DNA of 64,000 bases from positions 310,001 to 374,000 of the forward strand of contig NZ_PIQF01000002.1 in NCBI RefSeq assembly GCF_003987275.1, in the 5' to 3' direction. Numbering within the stretch: position 1 is the first letter of the stretch; each line of letters starts with the position of its first letter. Shown here piece by piece: positions 38,892-46,846 of this stretch. The notes under the pieces were generated by a model. The model was not told the DNA's origin. It did no database searches and saw only the letters and a list, made by a program, of their open reading frames with translations. The translations under genes were made by a program, and so were the position numbers. This DNA comes from Idiomarina seosinensis (GTDB taxonomy: Bacteria; Pseudomonadota; Gammaproteobacteria; Enterobacterales; Alteromonadaceae).

Positions 38892-39929
38892 TTGAATCGT
38901 TTAGATTTACGCAGCGATACGGTAACTCAGCCAACAGCTGGCATGCGCGCGGCAATGGCTAACGCCGGTGTCGGCGACGATGTCTATGGTGAAGACCCCA
39001 GTATTATTGCTTTAGAGCAGCGCGTGGCCCAACTACTGGGCAAAGAGTCGGCATTGCTTTGCAGTTCGGGTACCCAGAGCAATTTGTGTGGGCTGTTAAG
39101 CCACTGTCGTAACGGCGAAGAATATATTGTCGGACAGGAATACCACACCTATCGCTACGAAGCCGGAGGCGCCGCCGTTGTCGGTGGCATCGTGCCACAA
39201 CCGCTAGAAGTGCAGGCAGACGGGACGCTTGACCTTGAGCTGTTAGTCAGCCGCATTAAACCCGATGATCCGCACTTCCCAATTACCCGCTTGCTGGCCT
39301 TTGAGAACACCCATGCTGGGCAAGCCATTGATCCGGACTATTTTCAAACCGCCCGCCGTATTGCAGATCAACACAGCCTATCGATGCATTTAGATGGCGC
39401 GCGACTGGCAAATGCAGCGGTCGCTTCCAACCGCAGTATGCTTGAGTTAGCCGCCCCTTTTGATAGCGTCTCGATATGCTGCTCCAAAGGTTTAGGCGCC
39501 CCTGTCGGTTCTTTGTTGGCAGGCTCTGGCGAGCTGATCGGCCGTGCCCGACGTTGGCGTAAAATGCTGGGCGGCGGCATGCGTCAGGCTGGCATCATTG
39601 CGGCTGGGATAGATTACGCCCTGACACATCACTATGCTGGACTACAGCAAGACCATGAAAATGCTCAATGGCTTGCTTCTGCTCTTAAATCCATTAGCAA
39701 TAACAACAATGTAGAAGTTTCCAACGCTCAGACGAATATGGTTTATGTTCAATTTGATACTGCAGACACTGGTCGTAAGCTACAGCAGTTTATGGCGGAG
39801 CAACAAATTATTGTTCCCGCTGGTAAAAAAATAAGACTCGTCACACACTTAGACGTGAGTCGCCAGCAGCTTGAACATTTTGCCGAGCTGTTTGCACATT
39901 TTTTACACAAGTTTGTCAGCAAATTTTAA
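38892..39929 (+). CDS. ltaE: Low-specificity L-threonine aldolase
   Basis: The PLP enzyme splits threonine or allo-threonine into glycine and acetaldehyde. The 345-residue protein starts NRLDLRSDTVTQPTAGMR and has DDVYGEDPS and the PLP Lys in SICCSKGLGAPVGS near residue 203. GGAGAG lies 5 nt before the TTG start at 38892; a nearby ATG is out of frame and stops after two codons. hvfA starts 57 bp after its stop. Confidence 0.95.
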   Translation: MNRLDLRSDTVTQPTAGMRAAMANAGVGDDVYGEDPSIIALEQRVAQLLGKESALLCSSGTQSNLCGLLSHCRNGEEYIVGQEYHTYRYEAGGAAVVGGIVPQPLEVQADGTLDLELLVSRIKPDDPHFPITRLLAFENTHAGQAIDPDYFQTARRIADQHSLSMHLDGARLANAAVASNRSMLELAAPFDSVSICCSKGLGAPVGSLLAGSGELIGRARRWRKMLGGGMRQAGIIAAGIDYALTHHYAGLQQDHENAQWLASALKSISNNNNVEVSNAQTNMVYVQFDTADTGRKLQQFMAEQQIIVPAGKKIRLVTHLDVSRQQLEHFAELFAHFLHKFVSKF

Positions 39930-39986
39930 TCTTTATAGCTATGCTCTTTATTAGCAGTACATTATGAACAACAAGAGGATTCAATC

Positions 39987-40487
39987 ATGAGTAAGTCATT
40001 TAAACCTATTATCGCCTCCGTCGGCACCGCATTTGCAATTGGCGCATCCATGCCTGCCGTTAGTGCCAGCGACAATCCGTTTGCATCGGTTGAGTTAGCG
40101 TCAGGCTACGAGACTAGCATAGCTCAGGAAGGTAAATGTGGGGGCGATAAGAAAGAAGAAAAGTCAGAGAAGTCCATGAAAGAAGGTAAGTGTGGTGAAG
40201 GCAAATGTGGCGAAGGTATGATGTCTGAGAAAGCCCACGAAGCCAAACATGCGGCAGAAGAAAAAGCCAAAGAAGGTAAGTGCGGCGAAGGCAAATGTGG
40301 CGAAGGTATGATGTCTGAGAAAGCCAAAGAAGCTAAGCACCAGGCAGAAGAGAAAGCCAAAGAAGGCAAGTGTGGCGAAGGCAAATGTGGTGAAGCTATG
40401 ATGTCCAAAAAAGCCAAAGAAGCTAAAGAAGCCAAGGACAAAGCGGAGCAGAAAGCCGAAGAAGGTAAGTGTGGCGGAGCAGCTTGA
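39987..40487 (+). CDS. hvfA: HvfA-type RiPP precursor with eight EGKCG motifs
   Basis: The 166-residue precursor has a signal peptide ending near PAVSA (residue 27), so the product is exported. All eight cysteines (51, 69, 74, 99, 104, 129, 134, 162) lie in Glu-Gly-Lys-Cys-Gly motifs. In HvfA-type peptides of Haemophilus, such cysteines are converted to copper-binding oxazolone/thioamide groups by the HvfB/HvfC enzymes, both encoded next. The motifs sit in three near-identical 30-33 residue units (65-94, 95-124, 125-157) with Lys/Glu/Ala-rich spacers ending EKA, plus single motifs before and after. AAGAGGA precedes the ATG. The 3' end overlaps hvfB by 17 bp. Modification and copper binding are inferred by family. 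Confidence 0.93.
   Translation: MSKSFKPIIASVGTAFAIGASMPAVSASDNPFASVELASGYETSIAQEGKCGGDKKEEKSEKSMKEGKCGEGKCGEGMMSEKAHEAKHAAEEKAKEGKCGEGKCGEGMMSEKAKEAKHQAEEKAKEGKCGEGKCGEAMMSKKAKEAKEAKDKAEQKAEEGKCGGAA
40179..40457 (+). repeat. Three tandem repeats of about 90 bp within hvfA
   Basis: Units at 40179-40268, 40269-40358 and 40359-40457 encode KEGKCGEGKCGE(G/A)MMS followed by a helical Lys/Ala/Glu spacer. Units 1 and 2 differ by few bases; unit 3 is 9 bp longer and more divergent. Each adds two modification motifs, so recombination or slippage between units would change the number of metal sites in steps of two. Confidence 0.9.
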
Positions 40488-41322
40488 TATACGAGGCGTA
40501 GGGCTAGGCTACCGTCGTTCAATGTACCAGGAGCTGGTCGAAAACGATCAGCTCTCTTTGGACTTTCTAGAAGTAGCGCCCGAAAACTGGATGAACGCGG
40601 GGCCTCGCCACCAACATCAGTTGCGCGAGTTAACCGAGCGTTTTCCATTTTCAACACACGGCCTCTCACTGTCGATTGGAAGCCCGGTTCCCCTCGATAT
40701 TGAGTTTGTTCAGCGGGTTAAAGCGTTTCTCGATGAACACCAAATCGATACCTACACCGAGCATCTGAGTTTCTGCTCAGATGAAGGTCATTTATATGAC
40801 TTACTGCCAATTCCTTTTACCGAACAAGCAGTCGACTATGTCAGCGAGCGGATCCGCAGAGTCAGTGATGTCCTTGAACGGCGTATTGCTCTTGAAAATG
40901 TGTCATTTTACGCCATGCCGCCCGGAGAGATGAGCGAACTTGATTTCATTAACTCGGTATTGGAAAAAGCCGATTGCGACCTGCTACTTGATGTCAATAA
41001 CGTCTACGTCAATAGCGTTAATCACGGTTACGACCCGCTACATTTTATTAATCAATTACCAAGTGAACGTATTCGGTACCTGCATATTGCCGGCCACTAT
41101 CAACAGGACTCTGACCTGATTATTGATACTCATGGGGCGGATGTTATCGACCCCGTTTGGGAACTCCTAAAAGCAACATATTCACGCCATGGCCAGCGGC
41201 CAACTTTATTAGAGCGCGACTTTAATATTCCATCGCTGGCAACGCTGGATAATGAACTCTCTAAGATCCGTCAACTGAAATCACAGGCGGCAATAGCTCC
41301 TGCTCAAACGAGTCTGGTATGA
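40471..41322 (+). CDS. hvfB: DUF692 multinuclear non-haem iron oxidase (HvfB type)
   Basis: MNIO enzymes use two or three iron ions and O2 to rework cysteine residues in peptide precursors. The 283-residue TIM-barrel protein shows the family pattern: GLGYRR at the start, FSTHGLSLSIG, YTEHLSF, IALENVSFY, LLLDVNNVYVNSVNHG, YLHIAGHY, IDTHGADV and LLERDFNIP, which supply the His, Asp and Glu iron ligands. GTG at 40471 overlaps the hvfA end by 17 bp and has GAAGG 5 nt before it. It overlaps hvfC by 4 bp. The expected substrate is the adjacent hvfA product. Confidence 0.94.
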   Translation: MAEQLDIRGVGLGYRRSMYQELVENDQLSLDFLEVAPENWMNAGPRHQHQLRELTERFPFSTHGLSLSIGSPVPLDIEFVQRVKAFLDEHQIDTYTEHLSFCSDEGHLYDLLPIPFTEQAVDYVSERIRRVSDVLERRIALENVSFYAMPPGEMSELDFINSVLEKADCDLLLDVNNVYVNSVNHGYDPLHFINQLPSERIRYLHIAGHYQQDSDLIIDTHGADVIDPVWELLKATYSRHGQRPTLLERDFNIPSLATLDNELSKIRQLKSQAAIAPAQTSLV

Positions 41323-42110
41323 AGCAACCGCCAACCCACGAATTCGATGAAGTACAGCGCGCCTTTACCAACTACGTGCGCGATCCTGACTCCCATGCTA
41401 TCGAGGAAAACCATTTAGCGGGCATCGAACCCCGCCGGCTGGAGGTTTATAAAGAGCTGTTTTTTAACAACCTGCACAGTTTTACCCGAACTGCGTTCCC
41501 GGTGGCTTACTCGATTATGGGTAAGGAGTGGTGGTCACAGGCGGTAAGAATATTTTTACAGGAACATCGATGCCACAGCCCCTATTTTAACGAGATCGCC
41601 GGCGAGTTTTTAGGTTTTCTGCGCGAGCGGCAACAGCCGATTGGTGATACACCAGACTTTTTACCAGAACTCATGCATTACGAATGGGTGGAATTGGCAT
41701 TGGATAACGTACCTACTGATACCAATAAATTAGCAGCGACTCTAAGCGACGATCTGGTGAGCGGAAAACCTGTCATTTCACCGGCCGCATGGTTACTGAG
41801 TTATGAATACCCCGTTTACGAAATAACGGTTGATAACCAGCCCTCACCAGAACAGAAAAAACCAACCATTGTGCTGGTCTTTCGTAAGCCCGACTTCAGT
41901 ATCGGCTTTCGCCTACTGACGCCTGTATTTGCAATGCTTTGGCAAGCACTGCTAGACACTGAGGTAAAATCCGGCAAAGAGGCTATTGCCGCAGTCGCAA
42001 AACAGCTTCAAGTTGAATGCAATCCTCAATTCGTTAACCACGCCAGCGATGCACTAACCGAGTTGATGGAATGGGGCGCCATTCTTGGTGCCGAGTCGGA
42101 AAACTCATAA
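41319..42110 (+). CDS. hvfC: DUF2063 partner protein (HvfC type)
   Basis: HvfC-type proteins form a complex with the DUF692 enzyme and present the precursor peptide. The 263-residue protein has the DUF2063 N-terminal domain: FTNYVRDP, GIEPRRLEVYKELFFNNLHSFTRTAFPVAYSIMG, and HCRHSPYFNEIAGEFLGFL. The helical WVELALDN segment and a beta-rich C-terminal domain follow. It overlaps hvfB by 4 bp and ends the operon; its stop overlaps the convergent comM stop by 6 bp. No DoxX-like hvfD, transporter or protease gene follows. Confidence 0.92.
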   Translation: MKQPPTHEFDEVQRAFTNYVRDPDSHAIEENHLAGIEPRRLEVYKELFFNNLHSFTRTAFPVAYSIMGKEWWSQAVRIFLQEHRCHSPYFNEIAGEFLGFLRERQQPIGDTPDFLPELMHYEWVELALDNVPTDTNKLAATLSDDLVSGKPVISPAAWLLSYEYPVYEITVDNQPSPEQKKPTIVLVFRKPDFSIGFRLLTPVFAMLWQALLDTEVKSGKEAIAAVAKQLQVECNPQFVNHASDALTELMEWGAILGAESENS

Positions 42111-43637
42111 AGACTGTACCTGCTGAATCAACTGGTCGAGCGCGCGGTAGCCCATTGCTTCTGCTAAGTGCTTTTTCGCAACAATTGGCGACTGTTCTAG
42201 ATCGGCTACGGTCCGGGCTAAACGCAGCGTGCGATGGTAAGCCCTATGCGATAGCTTTAATTTTTCTATCGCTGCAATTAGAAACTCGTGATCCTGATCG
42301 GTCAGCTGGCAATAACCGAGCAAGTCCTTGGCTTTCAGTTCGCTATTTAGGCAGCCTTGTCGTTGATGCTGGCGTTGGTGCGCGCTCTCGACCTGAGCCC
42401 TTAGCTCGGCGCTGGTTAATCCCTCTTTAACCGTTTTTTGCTGACGTAAACTGTTGGTCTCTCTGGGTACCGACACCTGGATATCGATGCGATCTAACAG
42501 TGGCCCCGAGAGTTTGTTTAAATAGTTAATAATTTGGTCGGGCGTTGAACGACAGCTTGCCAGTGAACCATCAAACTGCCCGCAGGGAGATGGGTTAAGC
42601 GCGCACACCAGCTGGAAGTTAGCTGGAAACTGGACTTGATGAGCAGCACGGCTGATCGTTACCTGGCCACTCTCCAGCGGTTCCCGTAAAGAGTCTAAAA
42701 CGTGACGAGAGAATTCGGGAAGTTCGTCGAGGAATAAAATCGATTCGTGAGCCAAACTGATCTCCCCGGGTTTTGGCGGCGAGCCCCCACCAACTAGTGC
42801 CGCGGCAGAACAAGAATGATGGGGATTTCTGAAATCCCGGCGACGCCAGTCTTGTTGTTGCTGAGCAACCTGGGCAATCGAGTGAATTGAAGCCAGCTCC
42901 AGTGCTTGCGACTCGGTGAGAACAGGCATTAGCCCGAGTAGTCGCTGTGCGAGCATCGTTTTCCCGGTCCCCGGGGGACCAACAAAAAGAATATGGTGGC
43001 GCCCCGCCGCGGCCAGTAATAACGCTCGTTTTGCCTGTTGTTGGCCCATTACATCGGCAATGTCACCAATATCCGGCTGTTGATATTCCTGCCACGCGAG
43101 GCTTTTGGTTTTTCGTAATTGCTGATGTTGATGCAAGTGCTCAAAAATACTGACTAAATCCGGCACCAACCAGGAAATCTGATGGTTAATCAACGACGCT
43201 TCCTGCTCGTTTTTTAAGGGAATAAACGCCTGCCTCTTAGCCTTGCGGCACGCTAGCAAAGCGGGAACCAAGCCCGTCACTGGTAACAATTCAGCATTTA
43301 ACGCAAGTTCACCATAAAATTCGGTATCTTTTATTACGGTATCGGAAATTTGCCCGGAGGCAACCAAAATGCCAATCGCAATAGCCAGTTCATACCGAGC
43401 CCCCTGCTTCGGTACATCGGCGGGCGATAAATTGACTGTAATTTTAGTCGCGGGAGGAAATTCCAAGCCGGCATTGGTTAACGCCGCTTTTACCCGATCT
43501 TTAGCCTCGCGGATAGTCGCGGTCGGCAGACCAACAATCGCGAAACCTGGTAGCCCTCGAGCCAGGTCAACTTCTACGCGGATTTCCGGTGCCTCGATAC
43601 CCATACTCGCGCGGGTAAAAACGGTTGCTAAAGCCAT
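42105..43637 (-). CDS. comM: ComM/YifB family Mg-chelatase-like AAA+ protein
   Basis: ComM is a hexameric helicase that extends branch migration during natural transformation in Vibrio and relatives; E. coli has it as YifB. The 510-residue protein has an N-terminal Lon-like domain (ARGLPGFAIVGLP), Walker A GPPGTGKTML near residue 218, LFLDELPEF as Walker B and a C-terminal Mg-chelatase domain (AYHRTLRLARTVADL). ATG at 43637 matches the family start; the GTG two codons upstream is less likely. The window also carries comF. Confidence 0.96.
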   Translation of the reverse strand: MALATVFTRASMGIEAPEIRVEVDLARGLPGFAIVGLPTATIREAKDRVKAALTNAGLEFPPATKITVNLSPADVPKQGARYELAIAIGILVASGQISDTVIKDTEFYGELALNAELLPVTGLVPALLACRKAKRQAFIPLKNEQEASLINHQISWLVPDLVSIFEHLHQHQQLRKTKSLAWQEYQQPDIGDIADVMGQQQAKRALLLAAAGRHHILFVGPPGTGKTMLAQRLLGLMPVLTESQALELASIHSIAQVAQQQQDWRRRDFRNPHHSCSAAALVGGGSPPKPGEISLAHESILFLDELPEFSRHVLDSLREPLESGQVTISRAAHQVQFPANFQLVCALNPSPCGQFDGSLASCRSTPDQIINYLNKLSGPLLDRIDIQVSVPRETNSLRQQKTVKEGLTSAELRAQVESAHQRQHQRQGCLNSELKAKDLLGYCQLTDQDHEFLIAAIEKLKLSHRAYHRTLRLARTVADLEQSPIVAKKHLAEAMGYRALDQLIQQVQSL

Positions 43638-43805
43638 AACCACTCTCTGTGCAAAGCTTCAATTATAAACCCGGGCCTTATAAACAGTTATTGCAAACAC
43701 CTATTCTACTGTCGCCGATCCGCTATTTATTTCTTTACCGGCTTCTGTCATTATCCTGCTCTTAATTCAGAATCAAAGCGATTCGCCAGAGGTCTATTAA
43801 CACCA

Positions 43806-44186
43806 ATGTTCCATCAACTGAATCAACAGTGTCGAAAAACTCAGTATGTAGCACCTTTGCTATTGCTGATTTTTACGTTGTGTTGGGGGCAAAACTTTGG
43901 TTGGCTGGAGGGCTGTCCTAAACATCAGGGCGCGCCAGCGGCTGAACAGCTTGCAGGAAGCCATGCGGACCTGGGTACAAAACAAGAGAGCAGCAAAGCC
44001 GACTGCGACAAGACCACGCATTTATTGCAGCAGTTCCAGTCCGATATCACCTACGCGGCGCTGTCTTTCTTTATTCTTTTGACTTTGGTGCTGAAAACCT
44101 CTGTTAACAAGCAATTAGCGCCCCCGCTATTTTTCTTTTTCTGTAAAAGGCGACCCCACGCCGTATTTTGTTGCTTTCTGGAGTAG
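43806..44186 (+). CDS. scsA: Small membrane protein at the ScsA position
   Basis: The 126-residue protein has an N-terminal membrane helix (about residues 15-30), a periplasmic loop with GCPKHQG and KADCDK, a second helix (about 78-94) and an odd tail of phenylalanines and cysteines (FFFFCKRRPHAVFCCFLE). It leads the scsB-scsD-scsC genes by 49 bp, the place of ScsA. Similarity to Salmonella ScsA is not certain from motifs alone. The paired cysteines suit a redox or copper-related role. Confidence 0.6.
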   Translation: MFHQLNQQCRKTQYVAPLLLLIFTLCWGQNFGWLEGCPKHQGAPAAEQLAGSHADLGTKQESSKADCDKTTHLLQQFQSDITYAALSFFILLTLVLKTSVNKQLAPPLFFFFCKRRPHAVFCCFLE

Positions 44187-44189
44187 CGC

Positions 44190-44214
44190 TTCCAACCGAT
44201 TTGCATCGTTGGAA
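44190..44214 (+). repeat. Stem-loop between scsA and scsB
   Basis: TTCCAAC(C)GAT and ATCGTTGGAA form a 10-bp stem with one bulged C and a TTGC loop, 3 bp after the scsA stop and 21 bp before the scsB ATG. No T run follows, so it is not a simple terminator. It may be an operator, attenuator or RNA processing site. Confidence 0.6.
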
Positions 44215-44235
44215 TACTAACTTCAGGAGTAATGT

Positions 44236-46323
44236 ATGAATAAAATTTTACCGTTATGGCTGCTATCGCTGATTGCAGCGCTGCTGCTTTATAGCGCTCA
44301 AAGTTTAGCGGAGACACCGTCTACCGGTTGGTTAAGTCATAAAGACCACCCGCCGGTATCTGTAAAGCTGGAACTCACTGGCAATTATGAGACTGAGCGC
44401 AACCTAATACCCGCCCTGCTACATGTTGAGCTGGACGAGGGCTGGAAAACTTACTGGCGTTCACCTGGCGAAGGTGGCATACCACCGACCTTTGATTGGT
44501 CTGAGTCATCCAATATTAAGAATATTGAATGGCACTGGCCGGTTCCTTCACGCTATAGCATTCAGGGTATTGATACCGTCGGGTATCAGGGCTCGTTGAC
44601 CTTTCCGTTAATGATACAACTAAGGCCCGATGCCCGACGGGCGCGCATTCGTGGCACGCTGACTATGTCGTCGTGTACCACCGTTTGTGTTCTCACCGAC
44701 TACCCTATTAACTTAAAAGTTGAGCTGGACACCCTGATCGTCGACAGTGACCGTGCCTTTGCCTTTAATCAGGCCATGGGTAAAGTGCCTCGAGAATACG
44801 ATAGCAATAAGGTCAAGCAGGCTATTTGGTCAGACAAAAGCCAGCGCGTTCAACTGACTATTGAACGTGACAGCGGTTGGCAAGATCCTCAGCTGTTTAT
44901 ACACAGCAACGACGATGCGCTGGCCGATGCAACCTTTTCATCTCCCGATATTCAAGTGGAAGGAAATAGACTCACAGCGCATGTTGATGTAACCCACTGG
45001 CTGGAGCTGCCGGATCTTAGCGGAGCTGAACTCATCGCCACGGTCAGTGATGAAAACTTCGCCGCCGAATATAAGGTTCCACTAGCGGCAGGGACCATTG
45101 CTGATAACTCACTTCCGCTCTGGGCCATTCTACTTATGGCGCTAGTCGGTGGGCTTATTCTGAACATTATGCCCTGCGTGTTGCCGGTATTAGGCTTAAA
45201 AGTGCAAAGTCTTATGTTGTCTGGCGCACAAGAACCTAGAGTCGTGCGTAAGCAGTTTTTTGCATCGTCACTGGGTATTATCAGTTCGTTTCTTATCATT
45301 GCCCTGGGACTTATTGCGCTTCGCTGGGCAGGCGGCTCTGTCGGCTGGGGAATTCAATTTCAGAACCCTTACTTCATTGCCGCATTAGTCGCTATTACCT
45401 GGGTATTCGCACTGAACCTAATGGGCGCCTTTGAGTTTAAATTACCGTCCTCTATAAACACCAGCGCCGCTACCGCCGGTGACGACAGCTACAAAGGACA
45501 CTTTCTTCAGGGCATGCTGGCTACGATACTGGCAACACCTTGTACTGCGCCCTTTTTAGGTACCGCGGTAGCCTTTGCTTTGGCCGCTGAGTCATCGGTA
45601 ATTCTACTGATATTTGCTGCTCTGGGCATTGGTATGGCACTGCCATGGTTACTCATAGCGGTTTTCCCGAAAACAGCGAAGTTACTGCCCAAACCCGGCC
45701 GCTGGATGCAATGGGTGAAGCCAATTTTCGCCATTATGATGCTGGCAACGACCGCCTGGCTGACAGCCTTGCTGAAAAACTTTATCAGTCATGAGTTGTT
45801 CCTGGCGCTCGCCGTCGGTTTATCGGTTCTAACATTGCTTATTATTGGTAAAATTCATGGCCGCAAAGCGCTGTTTTTATCCATTGGCGGCTTCTTAGTA
45901 TTGGCTGCAGTTGTCGGCACGACGTTAATACTCACCGCTGACCGTTGGGTCAACAAACTGCCCCAGGACCACCAGTGGCAGGTATTAACGCAGGAGCGTA
46001 TTGATGCAGCTGTTGCTAACGGTCAAACCGTATTTGTGGATGTGACCGCGGACTGGTGTATCACTTGCCAGGCCAATAAAGTGGGTGTACTGCTACAAGA
46101 CCCGGTATTTACTGCCCTGGGGCAGCAGCATGTTACTCGCCTTCGCGGCGACTGGACGAAAGCAAACGAGAACATTACCCAATACCTGAAGGCCAACAAC
46201 ACCTTTGGTGTACCATTTAACAAAGTCTATGGACCCGCTGCCCCGGACGGTATCCGCCTGCCTGTGGTGCTTAGTAAAGGCAAAGTAATGGACACCCTGG
46301 AGGATGCCCGTGCGCAACAATAA
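44236..46323 (+). CDS. scsB: ScsB/DsbD-type transmembrane thiol reductase
   Basis: ScsB carries electrons from cytoplasmic thioredoxin to periplasmic partners such as ScsC. The 695-residue protein has a signal peptide and an N-terminal beta-rich periplasmic part (about residues 27-290) with CTTVC, replacing the short DsbD alpha domain. The 8-helix core carries the redox Cys in MPCVLPVLG and TPCTAPFLG. The C-terminal thioredoxin domain has DWCITC near residue 606. AGGAG lies 6 bp before the ATG. The extended N-terminal domain distinguishes it from DsbD. Confidence 0.94.
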   Translation: MNKILPLWLLSLIAALLLYSAQSLAETPSTGWLSHKDHPPVSVKLELTGNYETERNLIPALLHVELDEGWKTYWRSPGEGGIPPTFDWSESSNIKNIEWHWPVPSRYSIQGIDTVGYQGSLTFPLMIQLRPDARRARIRGTLTMSSCTTVCVLTDYPINLKVELDTLIVDSDRAFAFNQAMGKVPREYDSNKVKQAIWSDKSQRVQLTIERDSGWQDPQLFIHSNDDALADATFSSPDIQVEGNRLTAHVDVTHWLELPDLSGAELIATVSDENFAAEYKVPLAAGTIADNSLPLWAILLMALVGGLILNIMPCVLPVLGLKVQSLMLSGAQEPRVVRKQFFASSLGIISSFLIIALGLIALRWAGGSVGWGIQFQNPYFIAALVAITWVFALNLMGAFEFKLPSSINTSAATAGDDSYKGHFLQGMLATILATPCTAPFLGTAVAFALAAESSVILLIFAALGIGMALPWLLIAVFPKTAKLLPKPGRWMQWVKPIFAIMMLATTAWLTALLKNFISHELFLALAVGLSVLTLLIIGKIHGRKALFLSIGGFLVLAAVVGTTLILTADRWVNKLPQDHQWQVLTQERIDAAVANGQTVFVDVTADWCITCQANKVGVLLQDPVFTALGQQHVTRLRGDWTKANENITQYLKANNTFGVPFNKVYGPAAPDGIRLPVVLSKGKVMDTLEDARAQQ

Positions 46324-46837
46324 ATCGAAAGTGTCATGGGTAAAGCGATTAACAACGGCAGCCCTCTACGTATTGTTGTTCTCGACGGTGGCAGTGGTTG
46401 TTGACGCCTTCCGCAATAGTGATGTACCGGAGTCTGTTCCGGCCGAGCTTTCTTCGCTAACGGACATAAACGGCGAACAGTTCAACTTACGTGAAATGAG
46501 CAAGGACGGTCCGGTTGTGCTGTATTTCTGGGCAACCTGGTGTCCGGTCTGTCCAGCGGTATCGCCTACGGTTGACTACGCTGGACACTACTACCCCACC
46601 ATAAGTGTGGGCTTGCGCTCTGGCAGCAACGAAAAGCTAACCCAGTATGCGCAGGCAAAAGGGTATGAGTTTCCTATTGTTAACGACAACCTCAACCGCA
46701 TTTCTAGTGGCTGGCAGGTCTCTGCTACGCCAACCATTATCATTATTAAAAACGGTGACATTGTCTCGGCGACAACCGGAGTCACGACCCCTCCGGGTTT
46801 AATTATTCGCCTTTGGTTTCACCAGTTTTTTAAGTAG
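46310..46837 (+). CDS. scsD: ScsD-like membrane-anchored thioredoxin
   Basis: The 175-residue TlpA/ResA-type protein has one N-terminal membrane helix and a periplasmic thioredoxin fold with ATWCPVC near residue 74 and the cis-Pro segment SATPTIIII. GTG at 46310 has GGAGG 6 nt upstream; ATG at 46304 directly abuts it, so GTG is preferred. It overlaps the end of scsB. In Salmonella scsC precedes scsD; here the order is reversed. Confidence 0.92.
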   Translation: MRNNKSKVSWVKRLTTAALYVLLFSTVAVVVDAFRNSDVPESVPAELSSLTDINGEQFNLREMSKDGPVVLYFWATWCPVCPAVSPTVDYAGHYYPTISVGLRSGSNEKLTQYAQAKGYEFPIVNDNLNRISSGWQVSATPTIIIIKNGDIVSATTGVTTPPGLIIRLWFHQFFK

Positions 46838-46846
46838 GAAAATAGT

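Noticed and set aside
40124-40669. A 181-codon open frame antisense to hvfA rich in Ser, Pro, His and Leu.
   Set aside because: It is the mirror image of the low-complexity EGKCG repeats and has no ribosome site or family resemblance.
42105-43637. comM as part of the RiPP operon.
   Set aside because: It lies on the opposite strand, is convergent with hvfC and is a widespread housekeeping gene.
43638-43805. A CueR-type or CopY-type operator before the scs genes.
   Set aside because: No dyad with the expected ACCTTCC/GGAAGG or TACANNTGTA pattern could be read.
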